DNA from: Heyndrickxia camelliae
Lineage (GTDB): Bacteria; Bacillota; Bacilli; Bacillales; Bacillaceae_C
Direction: 5' to 3'
Assembly: GCF_002844575.1 (NCBI RefSeq)
Contig: NZ_PIQO01000001.1
Span: 1 to 64,000, forward strand
DNA: 64,000 nucleotides
The notes under the pieces were generated by a model. That model ran no database searches. It saw nothing but the letters and a program-made list of their open reading frames with translations, and was not told where the DNA came from. Below are positions 1 to 8,437 of this stretch, in pieces (position 1 is the stretch's first letter; every line of letters begins with the position of its first letter). The position numbers and the translations under genes are program-made.

Positions 1-44
1 CACTATTTGAAGCTAGTTATGTCCCAGCCTCCTCCTTACTTTAC

Positions 45-1076
45 CTATAAAGTATTTAATAACTCTTCAAATGCTTTTATATTTGTATCAAAATTCGGCA
101 CAGTTTGATATTCTTCGGCCGATTTGACTAGTTTTACAATCAAATCATTAAAAGGTGTTAAAATTCCTGTTCCTTCTCCCATTCTTGCAATAACGCCATT
201 AATGTAGTCGATTTCAGTCTTACGTTTCTTCTCAAGATCCTGAAGCATACTTGCTCTTAATAGCCTAGAAGGTTCCATTACTACCCGTAAAGTTTGAATT
301 CGTTTCGGTATATCTTTTTCACTTTGTAATTCAAGTGAGGAAATATCGAATCCATTCATTTTAGCAAATGTAACACCAGTTGCATGTCCAACCTTAATTG
401 TCTCATCTGCTATATAAACCGCACTAAGAATACCAATTTCATTGTCAAGAATGTCTCCATATTCTCCGTTTAATGCCGCAGATAAACCACTGAACGCATT
501 ATTGATAAGTAGTTTTGACCATTTCGTTCCAACTAAATTGTCGGAAATATGAGTTCCTCCCACAAGGTCTAAAACCGATTTAATACTCTGGATTCTTTCC
601 GTTGTTGCACCGTTTAATTCACCAATTTGAAAAGCGTACTTTTTAAATTGAGTATACTCGGTTGTAAGGCTGGATACGCCCGGTTCAATAAAAGTAGCTC
701 CAAATTCAACAGAACCTGCAATAACACGTTCCACACCAACAATGGACGCAACTTTTTCTTCAGGTATACCGTTTTGCAAGGAACAAACCACACTATCGTC
801 CTTTAAAAACGGAAGTAACTCTCGCAGGATGGTGTCGTTAAATAATTGTTTAGTTAATAGTAAGACTAAATCATATTTTCCTGACTTGTTTTCAGGAGTA
901 ATGGCTCTCACCTTTGCATGAAACTCCGTTGTTCCGATGACTTTTGCACCAGTTTGATTTAAAGCATCAACATGCTCTTGGTAAGTATCAATTAATTCGA
1001 CATCCATTCCACCATCAGCAAGATATGCTCCAACGATGGTTCCTAAAGAACCAGCTCCTAAAACAGCTATTCTCAT
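45..1076 (-). CDS. Ketopantoate reductase family oxidoreductase (PanE/ApbA-like)
   Basis: This 343-residue protein begins with a Rossmann nucleotide-binding loop (GAGSLGTIVG, residues 7-16), the hallmark of the ApbA/PanE family that reduces 2-dehydropantoate with NADPH. The family C-terminal helical domain, which contains the catalytic lysine, fills the second half (TKWSKLLINNAFSGL near residue 185). The start has an AAGGAGG site 8 bases upstream. It lies 13 bases downstream of the acetoacetate decarboxylase gene on the same strand, so the two are probably co-transcribed. That pairing suggests a keto-acid substrate other than ketopantoate, so panE is not assigned. The family is sure; the substrate is inferred. 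Confidence 0.85.
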   Translation of the reverse strand: MRIAVLGAGSLGTIVGAYLADGGMDVELIDTYQEHVDALNQTGAKVIGTTEFHAKVRAITPENKSGKYDLVLLLTKQLFNDTILRELLPFLKDDSVVCSLQNGIPEEKVASIVGVERVIAGSVEFGATFIEPGVSSLTTEYTQFKKYAFQIGELNGATTERIQSIKSVLDLVGGTHISDNLVGTKWSKLLINNAFSGLSAALNGEYGDILDNEIGILSAVYIADETIKVGHATGVTFAKMNGFDISSLELQSEKDIPKRIQTLRVVMEPSRLLRASMLQDLEKKRKTEIDYINGVIARMGEGTGILTPFNDLIVKLVKSAEEYQTVPNFDTNIKAFEELLNTL

Positions 1077-1089
1077 TTTAAATTCCTCC

Positions 1090-1836
1090 TTATTTTTCCT
1101 CTAGATAGTTATATACAGGCTGTGCAGCATTTAAGGTCAAATCCGTAAGAATATGAGATGCGGAAACGACTTCTAATACTGGCAAATCTGCCAGAGGCGC
1201 CAATGCATGTTCGAATAATTGAAGTCGAGCAGGGCCAGTCCATGCCCCTTTAATTTCAATATTGGTTATTTGTGTTCGTACTAAATCACAAATTCTCAGA
1301 TCATCATTATAATCAGTTGCGATTTTCACCATGAAAGTGGGGCGACAAATTTCACTTTTAGCTTTTTCCTTATCCATTTCAAAATGCTTAAACCCCATCG
1401 TTGCAGTTGCTACACGAAGACTGCCGTAATCAAGTGTACCAACAAGGGTATCAGAATCTATATACAGCTTAGGTGAACCTAATTTCTTTGGATATGCAGT
1501 TAGTTCACGGCCACTTGCAATCGCTGGAAAGTTGTCTACATACATGGAATGAACATAATCCCCTTCTTCACCATTAAAATGAACAGGGATTACTTGTCCT
1601 GCCTCTGTATATGCACCAAGTCCAGAAACATCAGGCATCCACATTACTTCAAATTTCACTAGTGGTTCAGTAAATTCTAGAGGTTCTGGCACTGCCGCTC
1701 GTAAAGCCTTCTCATCCGTTCGGTAAATAATGTTAAGATATTCGCGATTGACAAATTTATAGGTTGGTACGGGGTACGCAGGTGCTGTTAATGGTGTATT
1801 AAAATTTTTTGCTATGTTATTTACATCGATTTTCAC
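1090..1836 (-). CDS. Acetoacetate decarboxylase family protein
   Basis: The 248-residue protein carries the acetoacetate decarboxylase signature GRELTAYPKKLG around residues 111-122. Its adjacent lysines match the Schiff-base lysine and its pKa-tuning neighbour in the Clostridium enzyme. Acetoacetate would be converted to acetone and CO2, although many homologues act on other small keto acids. The length is normal for the family. The start is GTG, preceded by AAGGAAGGTG. It is the first gene of a two-gene unit with the ketopantoate-reductase-like gene and is divergent from a LysR regulator, which probably controls the pair. Confidence 0.88.
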   Translation of the reverse strand: MKIDVNNIAKNFNTPLTAPAYPVPTYKFVNREYLNIIYRTDEKALRAAVPEPLEFTEPLVKFEVMWMPDVSGLGAYTEAGQVIPVHFNGEEGDYVHSMYVDNFPAIASGRELTAYPKKLGSPKLYIDSDTLVGTLDYGSLRVATATMGFKHFEMDKEKAKSEICRPTFMVKIATDYNDDLRICDLVRTQITNIEIKGAWTGPARLQLFEHALAPLADLPVLEVVSASHILTDLTLNAAQPVYNYLEEK

Positions 1837-1963
1837 GGAATGACACCTTCCTTTTTTACGTAAAGTTCTGCAGAATATTTTGCTTTTTAGTATGTTTTTT
1901 ATTTACTTGATTATTTTACATCTATATTTACATTTAATCTAATACATAATAAGGTATATACAT

Positions 1964-1979
1964 ATTTATTATAATAAAT
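1964..1979. promoter_or_regulatory. Perfect 16-bp palindrome, candidate LysR operator/promoter
   Basis: ATTTATTATAATAAAT is a perfect inverted repeat, 21 bases before the LysR start and inside the divergent intergenic region. It contains a TATAAT hexamer (1970-1975) and fits the loose T-N11-A form of LysR sites. Autoregulation plus control of the divergent decarboxylase pair is inferred. AT-rich palindromes can arise by chance, so this is tentative. Confidence 0.35.
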
Positions 1980-2000
1980 AAGTGAGGATTGGAATTGTAG

Positions 2001-2888
2001 ATGGAATTACTTCAGCTAAAATACTTTCAGACAGTTGCCTATACAGAACACATTTCTAAAGCAGCCAAACAATTGAATATTGCCCAGCCTTCTTTAAGTC
2101 TGACTATTAAAAGACTTGAGGATGAGTTGGGTACAAACCTATTTGAGAGGAAAGGTAGAAATATTCAATTAAGTGCATCAGGAAAAATTCTTTTAAGACA
2201 CGTAAATAGAATATTTACTGAGCTTGAAAATGCTCAAATGGAAATTCAATCAGAGGAACATGAAGTTTCTAATACGATACGAATCTCAATTTCAAATCCA
2301 AGATTCCTTACAGGACTAATTAGCGGATTTATTAACCATTTCCCTCAATCCAAAATTATTCAAGAACTCGGAGATAGAAGCGAAATAATGACAAGTTTAA
2401 AAAAGGGGGATATTGATTTAGGAATAGCAGGTCATCCCATTCAAGATGAAGAGATAGAGAGTTGTGTGCTGGTAAATGAAGATATTGTACTCGTTTTACC
2501 CTCGAACCATAGATTTTTGGGTAAAACGGAAATTTCATTAAGTCATGTTGCCAACGAAGCATTTATTACTCTTGCTAATAATGAGGAGTACAGTGGTTTT
2601 ACAACCATGCTTTGTGAAAAAGCTGGCTTCATTCCTAATATTGCATTTGAGGTAGATTCTAATTTACTGGTTGAGATAATAAAGCTTGATCAAGGTGTGG
2701 CTTTACTTCCGATTTCTGTTTGTAAAACATTGGGGTTAAATTATATAAAAGTTACGGATGACTCCGCTACATATCCAGTCGGCTTGTCTTGGATGAGACA
2801 TAAGATGTTATCTTCTTCAGTAAGCAATTTTCGCGACTTTATTATTTCTTACTATAAGGATAACGATGAAATGTTTAAGGCTAATTGA
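2001..2888 (+). CDS. LysR family transcriptional regulator
   Basis: The 295-residue protein has an N-terminal winged helix-turn-helix of LysR type (ELLQLKYFQTVAYTEHISKA, followed by LNIAQPSLSLTIKRLEDELG) and the usual linker helix. From about residue 90 comes the periplasmic-binding-protein-like effector domain. It is transcribed away from the acetoacetate decarboxylase and ketopantoate-reductase-like genes, the classical layout of a LysR activator and its target. The effector is unknown; a short keto acid would fit the neighbours. Confidence 0.9.
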   Translation: MELLQLKYFQTVAYTEHISKAAKQLNIAQPSLSLTIKRLEDELGTNLFERKGRNIQLSASGKILLRHVNRIFTELENAQMEIQSEEHEVSNTIRISISNPRFLTGLISGFINHFPQSKIIQELGDRSEIMTSLKKGDIDLGIAGHPIQDEEIESCVLVNEDIVLVLPSNHRFLGKTEISLSHVANEAFITLANNEEYSGFTTMLCEKAGFIPNIAFEVDSNLLVEIIKLDQGVALLPISVCKTLGLNYIKVTDDSATYPVGLSWMRHKMLSSSVSNFRDFIISYYKDNDEMFKAN

Positions 2889-3080
2889 AGTATAAAAATT
2901 TTGTAAACGTTTATACAGATTGGTTAAAGACGTTAAAGGAAATTCCTAATAGTATGTTAGGTGAACTAATACAAAATTATCTCGCAGAGTGTCCATATTG
3001 GGGTGAAATTTCAAATTTATACCCATAATGTCTATCATATTGGTCAGATTGTTGATATTCGTAAACAAGGGTTATTTCTT

Positions 3081-3150
3081 CTATAGCTTAATCAGTCTAC
3101 CTTCAGGATCTTTAATCCAAATAAACTGTACTGATAGTGCATGGAGAAAA
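3081..3150 (-). pseudogene. Remnant of a VOC (glyoxalase/bleomycin-resistance) protein C-terminus
   Basis: The 2889-3267 gap contains no intact gene. On the minus strand one frame ends ...VQFIWIKDPEGRLIKL followed by a stop at 3081-3083. The D-P-(E/D)-G-x-x-(I/V)-x-(L/F) ending is typical of VOC-fold proteins. Only about 25 codons can be recognised and no start exists. Other short open stretches nearby (2885-3028 and 3130-3223 on the plus strand) could be decayed fragments but match nothing I know. Confidence 0.45.
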
Positions 3151-3267
3151 GCTGAATGAATTGACCGCTGAAATTTATAATTTTGCACCTTTTCATTTAA
3201 CAAAAAAAGACGTTATCTATTGACAACGTTCAAATTTTTTTCTTATATGTGTAGACTAAAGATTTTT

Positions 3268-3687
3268 CTACTTACATAATAGCTTTCTCATTTTTATTGC
3301 AAATTCACAAGCTTTTTCCTCATCGCAAGAATAATTTTGACTAAGAAATTCTATTCCCTTAGTTCTAATATTACTATCTCTTGGAATCAAATGAACATGA
3401 AAATGTGGAATACCCTCCAATAACATTAGTGAATAGATCCTTTCATAATCTTTCAATTGTTTCAAAGCTGAATATAGCCTTTTCATTAGTACTCCATAAG
3501 ATTGTGCCTCCTCCAGAGTCATTTCTGAAAAATCCAAGAAGTGTCTTTTAGACTCTACTACTAGTTGACCAAGCACAGCTTGCTGAAAAGGGAAATGACA
3601 AACTAACCAGTACTCATCTTCTAATATATATCCGCCTGGGGGTTGATTTATTTGACCTTTATGTTTTTCGCAAATGAAACAAGCCAT
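3268..3687 (-). CDS. HIT family protein
   Basis: This 139-residue histidine-triad protein has the active-site motif HFHVHLIPR near residues 95-103 (H-x-H-x-H). The family hydrolyses or transfers nucleotides from nucleoside phosphates and dinucleotides. An N-terminal CFIC pair resembles the metal-binding pair of many HIT proteins (with H9 nearby). An AAGGAGG site sits 8 bases before the ATG. The gene stands alone on the minus strand. The precise substrate cannot be read from the sequence. Confidence 0.88.
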   Translation of the reverse strand: MACFICEKHKGQINQPPGGYILEDEYWLVCHFPFQQAVLGQLVVESKRHFLDFSEMTLEEAQSYGVLMKRLYSALKQLKDYERIYSLMLLEGIPHFHVHLIPRDSNIRTKGIEFLSQNYSCDEEKACEFAIKMRKLLCK

Positions 3688-3979
3688 TTTTATCCCTCCT
3701 TATACGTAATAATTCATTTATGAACATATTTTTCCTTCATTTTCTCTTACAATTTTTTTCGTATATTGTGGACAGATAAGCGGGGGTATCGACACTTCAT
3801 CCTGCTCAATGAAAATAGCAATGAAATCTAACAAGAAATAGGAAATTTCGTGAATAACAAATGGGAAATAGGTTAGGAAAAAATGGTATAAAAATAGAAC
3901 GCCTCGATTTAGTATCAAAGCGTTCTTGACTGCTATTTGCACTGTTATTTTTACATTTAGTACCTCATATGCATGGATT

Positions 3980-4417
3980 TTACTTGAATACTAGACTCTG
4001 TTTTTTTGCATGTCTTTCAGTATTTATAGGCAAACTCCCTAGGATTCTGCTTTGTGGCCTCAGTACCCAAGAAGCGATGTTGAGTGCAGCATATGAAAGC
4101 GGAAGGATAATATTAAACCCGTAATCCCCATAATCGTTAGAAAAGACATGAGATAAAGCTGCGCCAGTCATTAAGAAGAAGATACCAGCGTGAACCCATT
4201 CTTTAAGACGAGGAAAACCTGGCATGAGGAGAGCGATGGCTCCGAGTAGTTTCCATATCCCGAGAATGGTTAAAATATATAATGGGTAACCAAGATTCGT
4301 CACTAACTCGACGTTTCCTCCATATTTCATGAGTTGCCCGATACCACTTAACATAATAGCAAATACAAGTAGGGATGTGACTGTCCAGTAAGCAATCATT
4401 TTTCCATTTGTTTTCAT
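3980..4417 (-). CDS. DoxX-like family membrane protein
   Basis: About 145 residues with four hydrophobic segments (near residues 9-28, 46-66, 73-93 and 103-122), separated by short loops, as in the DoxX-like family. The motif GIWKLLGAIALLMPGFPRLKEW in the second/third helix region is characteristic. The ATG at 4417 is chosen because AAGGAG lies 10 bases upstream; the frame can be extended eight codons further, but that start has no site. Its physiological role is unknown. It is followed at a distance by the HIT gene. Confidence 0.75.
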   Translation of the reverse strand: MKTNGKMIAYWTVTSLLVFAIMLSGIGQLMKYGGNVELVTNLGYPLYILTILGIWKLLGAIALLMPGFPRLKEWVHAGIFFLMTGAALSHVFSNDYGDYGFNIILPLSYAALNIASWVLRPQSRILGSLPINTERHAKKQSLVFK

Positions 4418-4573
4418 TTTTGATCTCTTCTCCTTTACCATTCATTTAATAAGTAACGCCCTATCCTTACAACTTTTTACATGATTTTGTCGGAACATAT
4501 ATTAGATATGTTTAAAAAGCGGATACCTGAAGTACCAAAGGGAAAAATCTCCGCATTGATTGGGTTTGCAAGC

Positions 4574-4617
4574 TAGTGAAAGCTATTTTTATCATAGCGA
4601 GAAAATAGCTTTCACTA
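4574..4617. repeat. 16-bp perfect inverted repeat in a gene-free stretch
   Basis: TAGTGAAAGCTATTTT (4574-4589) is exactly inverted at 4602-4617 with a 12-base spacer, in the 4418-4741 gap between the DoxX-like and GyrI-like genes. Neither side is followed by a T run, so it is a poor intrinsic terminator. A miniature-element remnant or a regulatory hairpin would fit. The rest of the gap shows no supported gene. Confidence 0.6.
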
Positions 4618-4741
4618 ATTTCAATGATGGAAAACGAATACTTAGTATAAAAAATGCAAGACTTTTCCTCTTGGGATATTTCCAACTTTCATCTTCTCTT
4701 TGGATTACAAAAACAATCCTCGATTGTTCCGTCTGTTCTCT

Positions 4742-5221
4742 TTATTTCCGAACAACCGGAATCCACATTTCACCAAATAATATGCCGTTTTGCTGCCCCA
4801 TCTCAACCGTTGCATTTGGCCCGCCAACATAGGCAACATCCTTTACCTCTGACAAGACTTGACCAAAGGCAATGCCAGTTAGTTTGTTACTCAACTCTTC
4901 CGCCGTTTGCGCTTCTCCTTTTACAACTAGGTATTCTCCTTTAGGAAATTGGATGAGTCTAGATGCCTCTGGTACGGATGCCTCTGTCATGACGCCCGCA
5001 TAATGCATCATCTTATTATTCACTGCTTCGTTCACGGCGAAAATGTAATTATTTGTGGCAACAGCTTTTAATGTTTCTAGCCTTCCATCTTGTTTAATGG
5101 ACTCCCAAAAGTCTGCCTTTTCTTTAGTAATGCCAGCATAGTCAGTGTAATCGCTCCTAAGCTCGGTTCCAATACCTAACACAGTAAAGCTGTCTTTTGC
5201 TACTACGGTATAGTTTTTCAT
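4742..5221 (-). CDS. GyrI-like / effector-binding domain protein
   Basis: This 159-residue protein matches the GyrI-like small-molecule-binding fold, found as the effector domain of AraC/MerR regulators and as free-standing proteins. The typical ending GILFGEMWIPVVRK supplies the conserved glutamate-containing last strand. No DNA-binding domain is present. The ATG at 5221 is preferred over a TTG two codons upstream because AGGAAGG lies 8 bases before it. Binding of a hydrophobic or cationic ligand is inferred from the family. Confidence 0.75.
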   Translation of the reverse strand: MKNYTVVAKDSFTVLGIGTELRSDYTDYAGITKEKADFWESIKQDGRLETLKAVATNNYIFAVNEAVNNKMMHYAGVMTEASVPEASRLIQFPKGEYLVVKGEAQTAEELSNKLTGIAFGQVLSEVKDVAYVGGPNATVEMGQQNGILFGEMWIPVVRK

Positions 5222-5438
5222 ATTCAAAACCTTCCTTTTTTTAAATTTATCAAATGACTTTTCGTCTTCACTTGATGATTACATCATAACCTTTAATCAT
5301 GTCAAAAAATGATACTGTTTAGGAGCCAGATGAAAAAAGTTGAATGGAGGTTTTTATATTAATGTTAGAGACAATCGATGTTATTCTTGTGGTAGGAACT
5401 GAAAAACGGAACAAAAGAACCGTCCCTATGTTTCTAGT

Positions 5439-5467
5439 TCGACAAAATATTGCAAATAAATTATAAT
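5439..5467 (+). promoter_or_regulatory. Probable SigA promoter for the riboswitch operon
   Basis: TCGACA (5439-5444) and a perfect TATAAT (5462-5467) are separated by 17 bases. Transcription would start about 30 bases before the c-di-GMP aptamer. The flanking 5228-5438 stretch has no supported gene. Confidence 0.6.
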
Positions 5468-5505
5468 GGTATAGTAAAATTTTAGCATGAGATTAGTACT
5501 ACTTT

Positions 5506-5600
5506 TTCTGCAAATGTTAAGGGCAAACTTATCGAAAGGTAAGGACGCAAAGCTACGAGTCTAAAATCCTTCTGGATTATGATAGTCGGGTTGCCAAGAA
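5506..5600 (+). ncRNA. Cyclic-di-GMP-I (GEMM-I) riboswitch aptamer
   Basis: The stretch shows the conserved GEMM-I elements in order: GGGCAAAC (5521-5528), a stem capped by a GAAA tetraloop (CTTATC/GGTAAG), GGACGCAAAGC (5542-5552), a second variable hairpin, and GGGTTGCC (5588-5595). The base matching G20 of the Vibrio Vc2 aptamer, just before CAAAC, is G, which in this family specifies c-di-GMP rather than cGAMP. P1 can form between TTCTGCAA (5506-5513) and TTGC..AGAA (5591-5600). It lies upstream of the STAS-like, GNAT and chemoreceptor genes. Confidence 0.9.
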
Positions 5601-5662
5601 TAATATACATGTGATTATTCGACATGACTTGGCTATCCTTCTATCTCTGGGATAGCTTTTTT
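5593..5662 (+). terminator. Expression platform: terminator with competing antiterminator
   Basis: GCTATCC (5632-5638) pairs with GGATAGC (5650-5656), followed by six T residues: an intrinsic terminator. The 3' strand of P1, GCCAAG (5593-5598), is also exactly complementary to CTTGGC (5628-5633), and GAATAAT (5598-5604) to ATTATTC (5614-5620). This alternative hairpin would overlap both P1 and the terminator base. Ligand binding would then favour termination, an OFF switch, but the direction is inferred. Confidence 0.75.
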
Positions 5663-5736
5663 ATTGTCCTGCTACGCAGAAAAATGTGCAAATATTAACA
5701 AAGTAGTATAACAGACTAAAGAAAGGAGATTAGAAG

Positions 5737-6105
5737 ATGCTAGTCGTAGATAAAAAGAAATACAAAATGGCCATTAATGAGGGCGCGAAGGAAGTGCATG
5801 TACAGGTGCATGGATTAATTAGAGAGGAAGACGCAGAAGGTTATATGATGGATTTACAAAATACGATTAATAAAGTATCCAAACATGTATATACCTTAGT
5901 TGTTGATGCAACTCACCAAACACCTGTCCCATCGAAGGTTTTACCGCAGTTGGAGGGTGCTATGCAATTTTATACAACCTTAGGCTTTAAAGAGGTCCTT
6001 GTCGTAAAACCTTCCTCTAAAATTGCTCAAGTACAAATTAGGAATGTGCTGGAAAGAATTGTGTTCACAGGTTCATTAATCGATAAAGTACCTCATTCTA
6101 TGTAA
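5737..6105 (+). CDS. STAS-like domain protein
   Basis: A 122-residue protein with alternating beta strands and amphipathic helices resembling the SpoIIAA-like STAS fold (VHVQVHGLIREEDAEGYMMD, then VYTLVVDAT and EVLVVKP). There are no membrane segments. An AAAGGAGA site precedes the ATG. It is the first gene after the c-di-GMP riboswitch, followed 57 bases later by a GNAT gene and then a chemoreceptor. A regulatory or scaffold role in that unit is inferred. The specific function is unknown. Confidence 0.6.
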   Translation: MLVVDKKKYKMAINEGAKEVHVQVHGLIREEDAEGYMMDLQNTINKVSKHVYTLVVDATHQTPVPSKVLPQLEGAMQFYTTLGFKEVLVVKPSSKIAQVQIRNVLERIVFTGSLIDKVPHSM

Positions 6106-6162
6106 TGTTAGGTGTAATAGAAAGAGAATGTTTAGTTTAGAATTGGAAAGGAAGAGTAAGCA

Positions 6163-6873
6163 GTGCAAACAACACAAGAATTATATACATATGAAATTTT
6201 AACAGCGGAACAACCAGATTTAATTCAGAAAGCAGCAGAGTGTTTAGCTCGTACATTTATTGGAGTCGATGTTTCAGGGAAATGGGTTCAGGAACCGATG
6301 GTAGGTGAATTACATTTAAATTATGAAGACTTCTATCAGTTTACTAAGGATTATTTAGATTCTACTATCGACCAGGGATATTGTGTAGTTGCAAAGGATA
6401 TCGATAATAACGTTGTGGGTGTGCTTGCGGGAGATACAAATGCACCTGAGATTATCGGTGAAGATGTATTTGAAGGTTCTTTTTATGAAATGAATGTCAT
6501 TCTTCGTGTACTAGAAGATGTCGATAAACGGTTCATGGAAGATTATCAAAAACGAACAGGAAAAGAAATTGAGGATGGAGAATTATTGCACCTATTCATG
6601 TTAGGAGTTATTGCAGAACAGGGCCGCCACGAGATTATTCAGCAATTAGGAAATATATTAATCAACAAGGCAATATCACAAGGGTTAAAAGGTGTTTTAG
6701 TGGAAGCGACAAATCCGAAGTCGGTACGAGTATTCGAAAAATATCATAATATACAAAAATATAAAGATTTAGAAGGAAATTATATCGTTCATAAATATCA
6801 GGAAAATAGTAAGTTGAATGGCATTCCTGAAAATATAGCGGATGGAACGTATATTCTTTTAAAAGAGTTTTAA
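6163..6873 (+). CDS. GNAT-type N-acetyltransferase-like protein
   Basis: The 236-residue protein has GNAT features in the second half. A strand near residues 145-153 (LFMLGVIAE) is followed by a helix with GRHEIIQQLGNILINKA, corresponding to the acetyl-CoA pyrophosphate-binding turn. VLVEATNPKSVRVFEKY then follows, typical of motif B. The usual Q/R-x-x-G-x-G/A loop is degenerate, so catalysis is uncertain. The start is GTG with AGGAAGAG upstream. It belongs to the c-di-GMP-riboswitch unit with the STAS-like and MCP genes. Confidence 0.6.
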   Translation: MQTTQELYTYEILTAEQPDLIQKAAECLARTFIGVDVSGKWVQEPMVGELHLNYEDFYQFTKDYLDSTIDQGYCVVAKDIDNNVVGVLAGDTNAPEIIGEDVFEGSFYEMNVILRVLEDVDKRFMEDYQKRTGKEIEDGELLHLFMLGVIAEQGRHEIIQQLGNILINKAISQGLKGVLVEATNPKSVRVFEKYHNIQKYKDLEGNYIVHKYQENSKLNGIPENIADGTYILLKEF

Positions 6874-6917
6874 CATAATCATTCAATAATTAAAAGGAGT
6901 TAGGGGATTTATTCATT

Positions 6918-8072
6918 ATGGAAGCTATTTTGCTAGGGATTATTGTTATTTTATTGGTGGTATCGGTGTATTTTGCTTACCGATATTTTTCACTAAAACG
7001 TCATCATATTAATAAAGAAATTCTAAATGGTATGAAAGAAATAGCAGCAGGTAATATCGCAAACAAAGTAAATGAAAAAAGTTCAGATCATACTGTATTT
7101 AATAAATTGATTGAGTTTTTTAGCCATGTAAGGGAAACGTTCTTTTCTTTTTCAAAAAATGTACATGAAATAGGTGAAAATATCGCTGAAACTGGTGAAT
7201 ATGCATCTGAAAAAGCAGATATTGTCAGAGCCGCAATTGATGAGGTAGGTAGAGGTTTACAGAAGCAATTAGTAGCTACAGAAGAAAGTGCTGCATCTAT
7301 GGAAGAAATGGCACAAGCTATCGAAGATTTATCCGTGAGATCGAATCAAATTTCTGAACAGTCGAATACAACCTTAGCATTGACGCAAGAAGGAAATGTA
7401 AAGCTAAAAGACTCCTTGGAAAAAATGGAGCAGTTTAATCAAACGATACATAAAACTTTTGACGCAATCAATAAACTTGGGGAAAAATCTCACGAAATTG
7501 GCATGATTGTAAAAGTGATTACAGGGATTTCCGAACAAATTAATTTATTGGCATTGAATGCGGCAATAGAGGCTGCCCGTGCGGGTGAACATGGGAAAGG
7601 ATTTGCGGTTGTTGCTGATGAGGTTCGTAAATTGGCCGAGCAATCCCGTCAGTCTTCTTCTGAAGTCTCCAATATTGTAAAGAATATACAAGAAGAAACG
7701 GAGATAGTGGTTCAATCGATGCAACAAGGAACAGAAGAATTTAACGTTACTAATAAAACCATTGTAGAAGTTGGATCGATGTTCGAAAAGATTGTTTCTA
7801 CTACAAAAATTATTGCGGAGAATAATGAAAATACTTCTGCAAGTACAGAGGAATTATCATCTGCTACTCAGCAAATCATGACAGCAATTGTAGAGATCGC
7901 TTCTATTTCTCGAGAATCTGTGGAGATGTTTGAGGAACTAATAGAAATTAGCGATGATGAACTCCAGACTATGGAAAAACTTGTTCAGGAAGCAAAAGAT
8001 CTAGTAGAGATAAAAAATGAAGTAGATAAGCTGCTTTCATGGAATGATAGAATTAAAATGGCTAAAGCTTAA
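6918..8072 (+). CDS. Methyl-accepting chemotaxis protein, no external sensor domain
   Basis: A 384-residue chemoreceptor with a single N-terminal membrane helix (about residues 3-24), a short HAMP-like linker, and a full cytoplasmic signalling coiled coil. The kinase-contacting hairpin tip is clear ([20 protein letters not shown], near residues 208-227, then [15 protein letters not shown]). There is no extracellular ligand-binding domain, so it probably senses an internal cue or a partner protein. It is the third gene after the first c-di-GMP riboswitch, which makes its expression dependent on c-di-GMP, as is common for GEMM-I targets. Confidence 0.92.
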   Translation: MEAILLGIIVILLVVSVYFAYRYFSLKRHHINKEILNGMKEIAAGNIANKVNEKSSDHTVFNKLIEFFSHVRETFFSFSKNVHEIGENIAETGEYASEKADIVRAAIDEVGRGLQKQLVATEESAASMEEMAQAIEDLSVRSNQISEQSNTTLALTQEGNVKLKDSLEKMEQFNQTIHKTFDAINKLGEKSHEIGMIVKVITGISEQINLLALNAAIEAARAGEHGKGFAVVADEVRKLAEQSRQSSSEVSNIVKNIQEETEIVVQSMQQGTEEFNVTNKTIVEVGSMFEKIVSTTKIIAENNENTSASTEELSSATQQIMTAIVEIASISRESVEMFEELIEISDDELQTMEKLVQEAKDLVEIKNEVDKLLSWNDRIKMAKA

Positions 8073-8240
8073 GTAGAGCGTAGATGCTGCTTGGCCGACA
8101 AAAATAGGTTGCTTCTCATAGGTTCATTTAACTTGTGGGAAGCAAATTGATACTTGGAGAAAAGAATATAAGTTAAGCACTTTATAATTGCAATTTCTAC
8201 CAAGCATCAATGAAAAAAATATGGTATTTTGTCATATTCC

Positions 8241-8323
8241 TTCGATAATAGCAAACCCATTGAAAAATGGAGGCGCAAAGCTGGGGGCCAAAAGAATATT
8301 TTTATGGCAGCCGGATTGCCGAA
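8241..8323 (+). ncRNA. Second cyclic-di-GMP-I (GEMM-I) riboswitch aptamer
   Basis: The same architecture recurs: AGCAAACCC (8250-8258), a stem closed by a GAAA tetraloop (CCATT/AATGG), GGCGCAAAGC (8272-8281), a second hairpin (8282-8314) and GGATTGCC (8313-8320). P1 forms between 8241-8249 and 8315-8323 with one mismatch. The G20-equivalent is G, so c-di-GMP is the expected ligand. It precedes the SNF transporter and decarboxylase genes. The 68-codon frame that overlaps it has no other support. Confidence 0.88.
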
Positions 8324-8389
8324 AAGGTTGGATATTTACTTTATAAGGCAATGTTTTGCTTTTTTATGTCCACCTATGTGGGCTTTTTT
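8315..8389 (+). terminator. Expression platform of the second GEMM-I riboswitch
   Basis: GTCCAC (8368-8373) pairs with GTGGGC (8378-8383) and is followed by six T residues. The 3' strand of P1, ATTGCC (8315-8320), is exactly complementary to GGCAAT (8347-8352), an arrangement like that of the first riboswitch. A small GCAA/TTGC stem with a T run (8349-8366) might act as an extra terminator. The sign of regulation is inferred as OFF with ligand. Confidence 0.65.
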
Positions 8390-8437
8390 ATTGAACATTG
8401 TAAGAAGGAATAGGATGCAAAAGGAAAGGAAATAGTA

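Noticed and set aside
3718-3942. 74-codon minus-strand frame between HIT and DoxX-like genes
   Set aside because: GTG start without a ribosome site and no recognisable family; could be a decayed fragment.
4560-4944. Two overlapping plus-strand frames
   Set aside because: Antisense to the GyrI-like gene and over the inverted repeat; no start signals.
8229-8435. 68-codon plus-strand frame
   Set aside because: It lies over the second c-di-GMP riboswitch and its terminator and has no ribosome site.
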